From NCBI GenBank assembly GCA_000156155.1, contig DS995299.1, positions 583,827-647,826 of the forward strand: a DNA stretch of 64,000 nt, read 5' to 3'. How positions within the stretch are numbered: position 1 is the first letter of the stretch; every line of letters starts with the position of its first letter. The notes under the pieces are model-generated. The model was not told the origin of the DNA and did not search any database. It saw only the letters and a program-made list of their open reading frames with translations. The position numbers and the translations under genes were made by a program. Below are positions 36,820 through 45,513 of this stretch, in pieces. This DNA is from a beta proteobacterium KB13 (GTDB taxonomy: Bacteria > Pseudomonadota > Gammaproteobacteria > Burkholderiales > Methylophilaceae).

Positions 36820-37593
36820 ATGTCGAATAATATTCACCCAACTGCTGTTATTGAAAATGGCGCAAATATTCATCCATCTGTGAAAATTGGTGCTTACTCA
36901 ATCATTAATAAAAATGTGTCAATTGATGAGAATACAATTATTGGATCACATGTAGTTATTGATGGTATAACTTCAATTGGTAAGAATAATAATATTTTTT
37001 CACACAATAGTATTGGCCAAGCCCCTCAAGATAAAAAATATAATAATGAAGAAACAAAGCTCAAGATAGGGGATTCGAATACAATTAGAGAGTTTTGTAC
37101 TATCAATACTGGAACAGCCCAAGATAACGGAATAACACAAATTGGCTCTAATAATTGGATTATGGCCTATGTTCATATCGCTCATGACTGTGTAGTTGCT
37201 GATAATATAATTATGGCGAATAACTCCTCATTGGCTGGTCATGTTGTGGTCGGTGAATTTGCAATACTTGGAGGCTTCACACTGGTTCACCAGTTTTGTA
37301 AAATTGGCTCACATATTATGTCTGCTGTTGGAACTAAAGTATTTAAAGATATCCCAGATTTTCTAATGGTTCATGGAGAAAAGGCTTCACCAAGTGGACT
37401 AAATATTGAGGGTTTAAAGCGGAGAAACTATTCTTCAGATGATCTTAAGGAGCTTAAAAAAGCATACAAAATTATCTACAGAGAAAATAATACTGTGGAT
37501 GAAGCTCTAAAAATTTTAGATCAGTCTAATAACAAAAATATTATTAAATTAACTAGCTTTATCAAATCATCCAAAAGAGGAATAGTGCGGTAA
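36820..37593 (+). CDS. lpxA: UDP-N-acetylglucosamine acyltransferase
   Basis: First lipid A step, O-acylation of UDP-GlcNAc from hydroxyacyl-ACP. Hexapeptide left-handed beta-helix (IHPTAVIENGANIHPSVKIG and later repeats); YVHIAHDCVV holds the catalytic His near residue 120, and GLNIEGLKRR is in the C-terminal helical part. 257 aa. Abuts both fabZ and lpxB with no spacer. Confidence 0.97.
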   Translation: MSNNIHPTAVIENGANIHPSVKIGAYSIINKNVSIDENTIIGSHVVIDGITSIGKNNNIFSHNSIGQAPQDKKYNNEETKLKIGDSNTIREFCTINTGTAQDNGITQIGSNNWIMAYVHIAHDCVVADNIIMANNSSLAGHVVVGEFAILGGFTLVHQFCKIGSHIMSAVGTKVFKDIPDFLMVHGEKASPSGLNIEGLKRRNYSSDDLKELKKAYKIIYRENNTVDEALKILDQSNNKNIIKLTSFIKSSKRGIVR

Positions 37594-38718
37594 ATGAAGA
37601 TAGCCATTGGCATTGGTGAGCTGTCAGGTGATATTTTTGCTGCCTCTTTAATTCAATATATTAAATCAAATTATCCAAATATTGAGATTATTGGTATAAC
37701 CGGCCCTAACTCTTTCAAACAAGGTTTGCTTTCAAATTTCAATATCAGTAGCCTTTCAAAAAGAGGCTTTTTTGAAGTACTGTTTAATTTAAGAAAGTTA
37801 ACTAAATTTAGAAGTAAGTTTTTGGATTATTTAAATACCGAAAAACCTGATATATATATCGGAATAGACGCGCCTGATTTTAATTTTTTTATCGAAAAAA
37901 AACTTAAGTCAAAAAATGTAAAAGTTTTTCATTATGTGTGTCCATCTGTTTGGGCTTGGAGGTCGGCAAGGGTAACAAAATTTAATTCTTATTTCGATCA
38001 TTTGTTTACTATATTTTTTCACGAAAAAAAGTTTCTTAATACATTAGGTTTTAAAAAACACACTTATGTTGGTCATCCTCTTGCAAATGAAATACCTTTT
38101 AAACCTAATTATAAAAAAGCATTAGATAAGCTCAAAATTGATCGTAAGAGAAAAATTGTTGCTTTATTACCAGGAAGCAGGAATTCAGAAGTAATATGGA
38201 ACACGAAAGTATTAATTGGAACAGCAGAGAATTTAGCAAAAAAAAATAGTAATTTATTATTTCTTATCCCTGTTACATCAAAAGAAAATCTTATTTTTAT
38301 AAATAAAAAAATTTATAATTTAAATCTACAAAATATTAAAATCATTCATGGCCATTCTCATGATATTCTAAATGCTAGTGATATCGCAGTTATTGCTTCA
38401 GGAACTGCGACGCTTGAAGCAGTTTTTTATAAAACTCCCATGGTCGTTTTTTATAAATTATCATCAATTTCATATTGGATTTTTAAATTACTCCTGAAAT
38501 CTAAATTTATTAGTTTGCCAAATATTCTTAGTGGAAAAAATATTGTCCCAGAATTAATTCATAAAAAAGCTAATGTTGAAAATTTATCCTATGAAATCGA
38601 AAGATTGTTAAAACAAAGCACTTTAAGGAAAAAGCAAATAGAGGAATTTAAAAAAATTCATAAACTGCATATGTCAAATACCAATGAATTGATATGTAAA
38701 AAGCTATTTTCTAAATGA
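37594..38718 (+). CDS. lpxB: Lipid-A-disaccharide synthase
   Basis: GT19 glycosyltransferase that joins UDP-diacylglucosamine and lipid X. GELSGDIFAASL at the start, GIDAPDFNF, HYVCPSVWAWR, YVGHPLANE, LLPGSRNSEV and IASGTATLEA are the family motifs. 374 aa, peripheral to the inner membrane. Contains a short hairpin AGCCT/AGGCT with six T's at 37750-37773. Overlaps rnhB by four bases (ATGA). Confidence 0.96.
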   Translation: MKIAIGIGELSGDIFAASLIQYIKSNYPNIEIIGITGPNSFKQGLLSNFNISSLSKRGFFEVLFNLRKLTKFRSKFLDYLNTEKPDIYIGIDAPDFNFFIEKKLKSKNVKVFHYVCPSVWAWRSARVTKFNSYFDHLFTIFFHEKKFLNTLGFKKHTYVGHPLANEIPFKPNYKKALDKLKIDRKRKIVALLPGSRNSEVIWNTKVLIGTAENLAKKNSNLLFLIPVTSKENLIFINKKIYNLNLQNIKIIHGHSHDILNASDIAVIASGTATLEAVFYKTPMVVFYKLSSISYWIFKLLLKSKFISLPNILSGKNIVPELIHKKANVENLSYEIERLLKQSTLRKKQIEEFKKIHKLHMSNTNELICKKLFSK

Positions 38719-39254
38719 AGATAGGTATTGATGAGGTTGGTCGCGGGTGTGTAGCAGGACCTGTTGTTGCAGCTGCTGTTGTTATTGATGAATCTTTTGA
38801 TGTTCTTGTCTCCGATTCTAAGCTTTTATCTGCTAAACGAAGAGAAAGTCTAGATAAAGAAATTAAAAAGAAGTGTGTAGACTTCTCCATATCTGTAATA
38901 AATTCTAAGATTGTAGATGAAATAAATATTCATAAAGCCTCTTTACTTGCCATGGAGCAAGCATATATTAATTTGTGTCATCAATCTGGCTCAATTAAAT
39001 GTGATGGTAAATTTACTCCAAAAATTGATGGTGCAGTTGCTCATGTTAACGGGGATAAGTTATATACTGAGATCAGCGCTGCATCCATTATTGCCAAAGT
39101 CTACAGGGATCATTTAATGAATTATATTTCATTAAAATATCCCGATTACCATTTTGATAAACATAAGGGTTATTTAACTAAGCTGCATTTAGAGGCTATA
39201 GAGCAGTATGGCCCATGCAATATTCACAGGCTTACTTTTAAGCCTTTTAGTTAA
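38715..39254 (+). CDS. rnhB: Ribonuclease HII
   Basis: Removes ribonucleotides and RNA primers from DNA. Active-site start IGIDEVGRGCVAGPVVAA with the Asp-Glu pair; VSDSKLLSAKRR and SAASIIAKVYRD follow. 179 aa, slightly short. It closes the bamA-lpx run and overlaps the convergent TP-methylase gene by eight bases. dnaE, often next to rnhB, does not follow here. Confidence 0.95.
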   Translation: MKIGIDEVGRGCVAGPVVAAAVVIDESFDVLVSDSKLLSAKRRESLDKEIKKKCVDFSISVINSKIVDEINIHKASLLAMEQAYINLCHQSGSIKCDGKFTPKIDGAVAHVNGDKLYTEISAASIIAKVYRDHLMNYISLKYPDYHFDKHKGYLTKLHLEAIEQYGPCNIHRLTFKPFS

Positions 39255-39951
39255 CTAAAAAAATACACGGCTTCTTTTCAAACTCAATATTTATTTTCTG
39301 CCAACCTTTAATTGAATTTGTAAGGATAGCTTCAGAGTCACCATTTATATCATAAGCAATGCATACTAAATTTTCAGCACTTAAACTTTCTAATAAAAAT
39401 TGGAATGTTTCTAAATTTCTATGAGGTGTTTCAATAAAGATAAAAGTTTTTTTAGATTTTTTAATTTCTACAGCCAAGTTACATAAATATTTTTTTCTTT
39501 TATTTTTGTCAATCGGAAGATAACCAACAAATTCAAAGTCCTGTCCATTACATCCTGAGCAAGCAAGTGATGACAGAATTGATGATTCTTGAGCAATAGT
39601 TTTTACTTTTATGTTATCGAAATGACATTTAAGAACTAATTCCGATCCTGGATCAGCCACTCCCGGAAGACCACAATCAGAAATTAATCCAATATCACTG
39701 CCTGATTTTAGAATGTCTGATACTTCTGCATAATTTAATTGGGTATTTTTGTTATTTTCATGAAGTTTTAGCTCTTGAAGGGGTGTGCTTAATTCAAGTT
39801 TTTTTAAAGAATTTCTTGCGGGCTTTTTATTTTCAACCACAAAGTGTTGAATATGATTTACTCTTTCTTTTTGCTTTAGAGTATAGAAATCGTCTAAATC
39901 TTCATTCAGTGGAGTGGGTATAACGTACAAATCTCCATTTTTTTTTGTCAT
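39247..39951 (-). CDS. SAM-dependent tetrapyrrole-methylase-fold methyltransferase (RsmI-like paralogue)
   Basis: 234 aa. GDLYVIPTPL opens the protein and LISDCGLPGVADPGS near residue 95 is the family's SAM-site segment; VGYLPIDKNKRKK and FIETPHRN follow. It resembles RsmI (16S rRNA C1402 2'-O-methyltransferase) but is shorter and divergent, and corresponds to the RsmI-like gene that, as I recall, sits beside maf in betaproteobacteria. The substrate is uncertain. It starts at the stop of maf (one-base overlap). Confidence 0.82.
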   Translation of the reverse strand: MTKKNGDLYVIPTPLNEDLDDFYTLKQKERVNHIQHFVVENKKPARNSLKKLELSTPLQELKLHENNKNTQLNYAEVSDILKSGSDIGLISDCGLPGVADPGSELVLKCHFDNIKVKTIAQESSILSSLACSGCNGQDFEFVGYLPIDKNKRKKYLCNLAVEIKKSKKTFIFIETPHRNLETFQFLLESLSAENLVCIAYDINGDSEAILTNSIKGWQKINIEFEKKPCIFLVN

Positions 39952-40529
39952 TAGAGAATATTTTCGTCCATTAGAATTTTAGATATCTTGATAAGTGGCA
40001 GTCCAATAATGGATGTTGGATCATCATTTTTAATGCTTTCAAGCAGGGTTATTCCATAAGACTCAGATTTGATGCTCCCAACACAAAAATAGGGCTCATC
40101 CTTCTTTAAATATTTATCTATTAGATCATCAGTGAGCAGTTTGTATTTGGCTTCAAATTCTGTGTAGTCTGAAATCACGGTCTGATTTTTATTATTTAAT
40201 ACACAAAATGCACTATAAAAGTTCACTACTTTTCCACTTAGAAATTGCAACTGTTTGAATGCATTTCCGTATGTCATTGGTTTCTGTAGGATAGTATTAT
40301 CAACCACAGCGGTTTGATCGCAACCTATGATAATGGAGTTAGAGCCTGATGACGCGGCTATTTTTTTTGCTTTTTCTTCAGACAGTCTGAGTGCCATCTT
40401 TATTGGAGATTCATTGTTTCTTTGACTCTCTTCAATTTCTGGTGAGATGAATTCAAACTCAGAAACAATTCTTTTTAGCAATTCTCTCCTATAAACAGAC
40501 GAGGAGGCTAGAATTATTTTTGTTTCCAT
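39951..40529 (-). CDS. maf: Maf-family nucleoside triphosphate pyrophosphatase (YceF-like)
   Basis: House-cleaning pyrophosphatase. ILASSSVYRRELL at the N-terminus is the nucleotide loop; GCDQTAVVD carries the catalytic Asp and GLPLIKIS the C-terminal contact. 192 aa. E. coli YceF hydrolyses m7GTP and lies next to yceD-rpmF-plsX; here the pyruvate carboxylase genes are inserted between maf and yceD. Exact substrate (m7GTP or dTTP/UTP) is inferred only from synteny. Confidence 0.92.
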   Translation of the reverse strand: METKIILASSSVYRRELLKRIVSEFEFISPEIEESQRNNESPIKMALRLSEEKAKKIAASSGSNSIIIGCDQTAVVDNTILQKPMTYGNAFKQLQFLSGKVVNFYSAFCVLNNKNQTVISDYTEFEAKYKLLTDDLIDKYLKKDEPYFCVGSIKSESYGITLLESIKNDDPTSIIGLPLIKISKILMDENIL

Positions 40530-40541
40530 AAAATCTAGAAA

Positions 40542-42374
40542 TTAAGCTTGTATCTCAATTAAAGTAACATCGGGAGATATGCTTTGACCTTTGGAAATAT
40601 GTATTCCAACCACAGTCCCAGATTTAGGCGCCTGGATTTCATTTTCCATCTTCATTGCTTCAATTACGATGAGCGAATCACCTGCATTCACTTGGTCACC
40701 AACATTTACTTTTATATCGATAACGGTTCCTGGCATGGCAGTTGTTACACAGCCATCATGTGTTGGTCGCAAATTACCCCCAGATTTTGGAGCACTTGAG
40801 GTGGTTTTAGAAGCTTCACTATTGCCCACTTCAACCATATCCAATGTTTCAATGAGAACTTCTTCAGAGATACCATCTACAACTACATGATAGGGTTTTT
40901 CATGCTGGCCAGGATTTCCTGAGCCAGTGAGTTTAATGTGATAAGTTTCCCCGTGAAGCGTTACATTAAATTCAGACGGGGCATATTTAGCTGCGCTTGA
41001 TTTAGATTCTTCTATATCGAGTAGCTCCTCAGGTTCTAGTGTTCCTGCATTTCTTTCTTTAAGGAATGTGTTTGCTAGATCTGGGAACATAGCATATGTT
41101 AATAGATCTTCTTCAGATTTTGCAACATCCTCACATTTTACTTTTAGGTTGTTAATTTCCGGCTTCAACTTATCCGCCGGTCTGCAAGTCATTGGCTTTT
41201 CATCACCAATAGCTTTTTTCATAATCTCTTGATTGATCTCACCCAAAGCTTTACCGTACTCACCTAAAAAGTAATTTTTAACTTCATTTGTAATTGATTT
41301 GTATCGTTCGCCGGTAATAATGTTTAATGCTGCTTGCGTTCCAACAATCTGGGACGTTGGGGTAACAAGAGGAGGGTAGCCTAAATCTTTTCTAACATTA
41401 GGGATTTCAGCGAGCACCTCATTCATTTTATCTAAAGCGCCTTGGTCTTTTAATTGGCTGGATAAGTTAGAAATCATTCCACCTGGAACTTGATTAATTA
41501 AGACTCTTGGGTCAAGACCAGTAAATTCAGATTCAAATTGCCAATATTTTTTTCTAACATCTTTTAAATATGAAGTGATATTTTCAATCTTATCTAACTG
41601 AACTCCTGTTTCATAACCAAGTTCATGCAGGCCGGCGATGACAGACTCTGTTGTTGGGTGACTTGCTCCTTCTGAGAAGCTTGAGTTACAAGTGTCAATC
41701 ATAGTTGCGCCACAATCTACAGCAGCAAATAAGTTAGCTGTTGCTAAACCGGAAGTTGCATGGCTATGAATATGGATAGGTAATGAAATTTCTTTAGAAA
41801 TGCTTGTCACTAAATCCTTTGTGGATTTTGGGGTTAGTAAACCAGCCATGTCTTTAATAGCCAAGCTGTCAGCACCATGATTTTCAATTTCTTTAGCAAG
41901 TCCTGTAAAGTAGTCGACGTTATGAAGAGGAGAGGTAGTGTAGCTAATTGCCACTTCCGCATGTTTTTTATATTTTTTTACTGATTCTAATGATGTTTGA
42001 ATATTTCTTAAATCATTCATTGCATCAAAAATTCTAAAAACATCCACGCCATTGTCAGCCGATTTTTTCACGAAAAGATCAACTACATCATCTGAATAAT
42101 GTCTGTATCCAAGAAGATTTTGACCGCGAAGTAACATTTGTATCCTGCTATTAGGTAAAGCATGTCTTAATCTTCTTAGCCTTTCCCATGGATCCTCTCT
42201 CAAATATCTCACACATGCATCAAAAGTAGCGCCACCCCAAGCCTCAACTGACCAAAATCCGAGATTATCAAGCTCGCTACAAATTGGGAGCATGTCCTCA
42301 GTTCTTAATCTGGTTGCAATATGGCACTGATGCCCATCTCGTAAAACTAATTCTGTAATATCAATTTTTTTCAT
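40542..42374 (-). CDS. pycB: Pyruvate carboxylase subunit B (carboxyltransferase plus biotin carrier)
   Basis: 610 aa. N-terminal carboxyltransferase domain (about residues 1-300; LRDGHQC, EAWGGATFD, metal site HIHSHATSG), the PYC_OADA conserved domain (about 300-450), an Ala/Ser linker, and a C-terminal biotinyl domain with EAMKMENE, where Lys is the biotin site. With PycA next door it should carboxylate pyruvate to oxaloacetate, an anaplerotic step. The alternative, the oxaloacetate decarboxylase alpha subunit, is less likely because no OadB or OadG genes are present. Four bases after pycA. Confidence 0.88.
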   Translation of the reverse strand: MKKIDITELVLRDGHQCHIATRLRTEDMLPICSELDNLGFWSVEAWGGATFDACVRYLREDPWERLRRLRHALPNSRIQMLLRGQNLLGYRHYSDDVVDLFVKKSADNGVDVFRIFDAMNDLRNIQTSLESVKKYKKHAEVAISYTTSPLHNVDYFTGLAKEIENHGADSLAIKDMAGLLTPKSTKDLVTSISKEISLPIHIHSHATSGLATANLFAAVDCGATMIDTCNSSFSEGASHPTTESVIAGLHELGYETGVQLDKIENITSYLKDVRKKYWQFESEFTGLDPRVLINQVPGGMISNLSSQLKDQGALDKMNEVLAEIPNVRKDLGYPPLVTPTSQIVGTQAALNIITGERYKSITNEVKNYFLGEYGKALGEINQEIMKKAIGDEKPMTCRPADKLKPEINNLKVKCEDVAKSEEDLLTYAMFPDLANTFLKERNAGTLEPEELLDIEESKSSAAKYAPSEFNVTLHGETYHIKLTGSGNPGQHEKPYHVVVDGISEEVLIETLDMVEVGNSEASKTTSSAPKSGGNLRPTHDGCVTTAMPGTVIDIKVNVGDQVNAGDSLIVIEAMKMENEIQAPKSGTVVGIHISKGQSISPDVTLIEIQA

Positions 42375-42377
42375 AAT

Positions 42378-43796
42378 TTACATACCTTCATGTGCGGCAA
42401 TAGCAGCCGATATAGCAGCGGCGATAACATCTGGTGGAAGTTCGTCGTTAAAATCAGTTAATTCAGGGTGAGATGTTACAAATGAAGTATCAAATTCACC
42501 TTCTTTAAAATTTTCATTATTTAAAATCTCTAAATAATATGGGATTGTTGTTTTTACACCATAAATAATAAGATCATCAAGAGCTCGTTTTCCACGCTGA
42601 ACAACATCCTGCCAAGTGAGTGCCCAAACAGTTAATTTGGCGCACATAGAGTCGTAATATGGTGGAATAACGTAACCAGTATATATGGATGCATCTGTTC
42701 GCACTCCTGGTCCCCCAGCTGCATAATACCTAGTTATTTTTCCAAAAGAGGGCAGGAATTCTTGCTTTGGATCCTCAGCATTAATTCTGAATTCGATAGC
42801 AAAACCTCGAAAATTAACATCATCTTGTTTAAATCTTAATTGGTGGCCAAAGGCAATTCTAATTTGTTCCTGAACAATATCAATTCCTGTAATGGATTCC
42901 GTGATCGTGTGCTCAACTTGCAATCTGGTATTCATCTCCATGAAATAAAAATTATCATCTTGGTCAAGCAGGAATTCTACAGTGCCTGCATTTTCATAAT
43001 TTACAGCCTTAGCAGCTTTTACGGCTAGGCTACCAATATAATCTCTTTGCTCGTTTGATAGTTGAGGAGATGGGGCAATTTCAATAAGCTTTTGGTTTCT
43101 TCTCTGAATAGAACAATCTCGCTCATATAAGTGAATCGCATTTCCATGAGAGTCAGCCAAGATTTGAACTTCAATATGCTTAGGAGATACAACACACTTT
43201 TCCATGAATAGCTCAGGATTTCCAAATGCTTTTGTGGCTTCTGATATTACACGATCATAATTAGAAACTAATTCTTTATCGTTATCACATCTTCGGATTC
43301 CACGCCCACCACCTCCATTTGTAGCTTTGAGCATGACTGGATAACCAATTTGATTTGCTAGTGATTGAGCTTCTTCAACGCTATTAATATTGCCATCACT
43401 TCCAGGCGTTACAGGAACTCCAGCTTCGATCATGGCTTTTCTAGCTTGTATTTTGTCACCCATCTTGTGAATAATAGAACTTTCGGGACCAATAAACTTA
43501 ATACCACGTTTTGCACAAATGGCTGCCAATTCAGGGTTTTCGGATAAAAAACCATAACCTGGATGAATTGCATCACATCTGGCTGTAACTGCAATGTTGA
43601 CTATCCTGTGTGCATTTAAATAACCTTTAAGTGGATCATCGCCAACAAAGTAAGACTCATCTGCTTTTTTAACATGTAAAGCATGTCTGTCAGCATCAGA
43701 GAAAATAGCCACACTTGTAATGCCCATTTCTTTGCAAGCGCGAATAATACGCACAGCAATTTCCCCACGGTTTGCAATTAAAATTTTATTAAACAA
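42378..43796 (-). CDS. pycA: Pyruvate carboxylase subunit A (biotin carboxylase)
   Basis: 472 aa ATP-grasp biotin carboxylase. FNKILIANRGEIAVRIIRA, HPGYGFLSENPE, the Gly-rich loop KATNGGGGRGIRR and EMNTRLQVEH are diagnostic. Very similar in form to AccC, but pairing with the PYC/OADA-type PycB and distance from accB indicate the pyruvate carboxylase subunit. The start is TTG at 43796, preceded by GGATAAACGA. Divergent from yceD; first gene of the pycA-pycB-maf-TP-methylase leftward run. Confidence 0.88.
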   Translation of the reverse strand: MFNKILIANRGEIAVRIIRACKEMGITSVAIFSDADRHALHVKKADESYFVGDDPLKGYLNAHRIVNIAVTARCDAIHPGYGFLSENPELAAICAKRGIKFIGPESSIIHKMGDKIQARKAMIEAGVPVTPGSDGNINSVEEAQSLANQIGYPVMLKATNGGGGRGIRRCDNDKELVSNYDRVISEATKAFGNPELFMEKCVVSPKHIEVQILADSHGNAIHLYERDCSIQRRNQKLIEIAPSPQLSNEQRDYIGSLAVKAAKAVNYENAGTVEFLLDQDDNFYFMEMNTRLQVEHTITESITGIDIVQEQIRIAFGHQLRFKQDDVNFRGFAIEFRINAEDPKQEFLPSFGKITRYYAAGGPGVRTDASIYTGYVIPPYYDSMCAKLTVWALTWQDVVQRGKRALDDLIIYGVKTTIPYYLEILNNENFKEGEFDTSFVTSHPELTDFNDELPPDVIAAAISAAIAAHEGM

Positions 43797-43813
43797 ATCG
43801 TTTATCCGTAAAA

Positions 43814-43842
43814 TTGATTGAAATTTGAATTTTTGATTATAT
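43814..43842 (+). promoter_or_regulatory. Candidate promoter for the yceD-rpmF-plsX-fab run
   Basis: TTGATT (43814-43819), 17-base spacer, TTATAT (43837-43842). Predicted transcription would start near 43849, inside the upstream end of the yceD open frame, which favours the yceD start at 43880. Next to it lies the 10-bp palindrome GATATATATC (43849-43858), which could be a protein site or a chance A+T-rich sequence. Confidence 0.4.
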
Positions 43843-43879
43843 CATGGGAGATATATATCCCTATTATTTTAGCACTTTT

Positions 43880-44299
43880 ATGAAGAATAACTATAATTTA
43901 CAAAACTTTGATTTATATAGATTTATTGCAAAAAAAGAGAGGATATGTGATAAAATTTCGGTCTTTAAATTTAACCGACTATCAGATTTTAAAATATCTG
44001 ATGGTGATAGCTTGTTTTATGATGTTTCGATTTCAGAAGTTCTTGGACATCACTTCTTAAATCTAGAGTTAAACATCGATTTAAGGCTGTTATGTTGTCG
44101 TTGCTTAGAGGATGTTGAGCTCAAACTCAAGACATCCAATCGTTACGAGTTAGTTCAGGCAGCCAGCAAGTCGGAAAAGCATGTTATTGATGATATTAAA
44201 ATTGAAATTGTTGATAATTTTGATTTATTATCTTTCATTGAGGATGAGATTCTATTAGAATTGCCTACTTCACCAAAACATGCATTTGAGTGTAATTAA
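43880..44299 (+). CDS. yceD: DUF177/YceD family protein (large-subunit rRNA accumulation)
   Basis: About 139 aa. The central CCRCLEDVELKL segment is the Cys-containing core of DUF177; the C-terminal half is acidic (IEDEILLELPTSPKH). YceD is needed for normal 23S rRNA accumulation in some bacteria and plants, and is almost always immediately upstream of rpmF, as here (13 bases). I choose the ATG at 43880; an in-frame ATG at 43844 adds twelve aromatic-rich residues and would sit at the predicted transcription start. Confidence 0.85.
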   Translation: MKNNYNLQNFDLYRFIAKKERICDKISVFKFNRLSDFKISDGDSLFYDVSISEVLGHHFLNLELNIDLRLLCCRCLEDVELKLKTSNRYELVQAASKSEKHVIDDIKIEIVDNFDLLSFIEDEILLELPTSPKHAFECN

Positions 44300-44312
44300 T
44301 TAAGGAATAAAT

Positions 44313-44492
44313 ATGGCTGTTCAAAAGAGTAAAAAATCACCTTCAAGAAGAAATATGAAAAGGTCGCATGATGGTCTTGATAATCCAGCATTGGCAGTTG
44401 AGCCAACAACTGGTGAAGTTCATTTGAGACATCATGTATCACCAACAGGTTTTTACAAAGGCAAAAAAGTTATTCAAGACAAACCTGAGTAA
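44313..44492 (+). CDS. rpmF: 50S ribosomal protein L32
   Basis: 59-residue basic protein. Starts [20 protein letters not shown], the L32 signature, with [16 protein letters not shown] at the C-terminus. The Cys pairs of zinc-binding L32 forms are absent, as in many proteobacteria. AAGGA lies ten bases before the ATG. Placement between yceD and plsX is canonical. Confidence 0.98.
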   Translation: MAVQKSKKSPSRRNMKRSHDGLDNPALAVEPTTGEVHLRHHVSPTGFYKGKKVIQDKPE

Positions 44493-44500
44493 TTATTTAA

Positions 44501-45511
44501 ATGAGTGTATCAATTTCTGTTGATGCAATGGGCGGTGATTTTGGACCCAAAATCACTGTTCCAGCTTCTTTAAATTTCCTTAAATCTCACCCTGATGCCT
44601 CCATTACTTTAGTAGGTAATGAATCCACAATAAGAAAGTTTCTAAAAAAACCTATTGAGTCTTTTGATAGACTGTCCATTATTCACACAACACAATTTGT
44701 CACAATGGACGAATCCCCCCAATCTGCACTTAAAAATAAGAAAAGCTCATCAATGCGACTTGCCATTAATTTGGTAAAAGAAGGGGTAGCAGATGCTATT
44801 GTGAGTGCCGGTAATACAGGAGCCTTAATGGCCACAGGTAGATTTGTCTTAAGGATGTTACCTGGAATTGATCGTCCAGCCATCGCGTCATTCCTACCAA
44901 ATCAAAAAGGAACATCTTGTATGCTGGATTTGGGAGCTAATGCTGATTGTACAAGCCATCATTTAACTCAATTTGCTATTATGGGGTCCATACTTTCTTC
45001 GGTGATATCGAAAAAAAAGAAACCATCAGTTGGGCTTTTAAATATCGGTTCAGAATCTATTAAAGGTAATGAAGTCACAAAAGAAACTTACGAATTATTA
45101 AAAAAGAGTCATTTAAATTTTTATGGCAACGTTGAAGGAAATGATATTTTTAAAGGTACAACTGACGTTGTAGTTTGCGATGGTTTTGTTGGCAACATTT
45201 CCTTAAAAACCACCGAGGGCTTAGCAAAAATGTTTGCTGACTTTCTTGGACAAGAATTCAAGAAAAATATTGGTACAAAGTTTTTGGCATTATTCTCCCT
45301 CCCTGTTTTAAAAGCTTTTAAAAAGAGACTTGATCCAAGGCGTTACAATGGCGCTGCTTTTTTGGGAATAAATGGTATAGTTGTGAAGAGTCATGGTAGT
45401 GCAGATGCATTCTCGTTTGAGCATGCCTTAATGACTGCCTATGAGGAGGCGAATAGTAAGATGATTGCTAAAATTTCCAAACAGTTAAAAATAGATCAAA
45501 AATTAATCTAA
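44501..45511 (+). CDS. plsX: Phosphate acyltransferase PlsX
   Basis: Makes acyl-phosphate from acyl-ACP for PlsY, the first committed phospholipid step. SVDAMGGDFGPK at the N-terminus, IVSAGNTGALMA, MLDLGANADC, NIGSESIKGNE and CDGFVGNISLKT are conserved. 336 aa. Eight bases from rpmF and two from fabH; head of the fatty-acid run. Confidence 0.96.
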   Translation: MSVSISVDAMGGDFGPKITVPASLNFLKSHPDASITLVGNESTIRKFLKKPIESFDRLSIIHTTQFVTMDESPQSALKNKKSSSMRLAINLVKEGVADAIVSAGNTGALMATGRFVLRMLPGIDRPAIASFLPNQKGTSCMLDLGANADCTSHHLTQFAIMGSILSSVISKKKKPSVGLLNIGSESIKGNEVTKETYELLKKSHLNFYGNVEGNDIFKGTTDVVVCDGFVGNISLKTTEGLAKMFADFLGQEFKKNIGTKFLALFSLPVLKAFKKRLDPRRYNGAAFLGINGIVVKSHGSADAFSFEHALMTAYEEANSKMIAKISKQLKIDQKLI

Positions 45512-45513
45512 TT

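Noticed and set aside
40584-40890. Two open frames antisense to the biotin domain of pycB
   Set aside because: pycB is strongly supported there, including the EAMKMENE biotin site; the opposite strand shows no start signals.
40542-43796. Na+-pumping oxaloacetate decarboxylase
   Set aside because: The alpha-like subunit is present but no OadB or OadG membrane subunit is adjacent, and a biotin carboxylase partner is; pyruvate carboxylase fits better.
42378-43796. AccC of acetyl-CoA carboxylase
   Set aside because: Sequence form is similar, but accB is not next to it and a PYC/OADA-type partner is.
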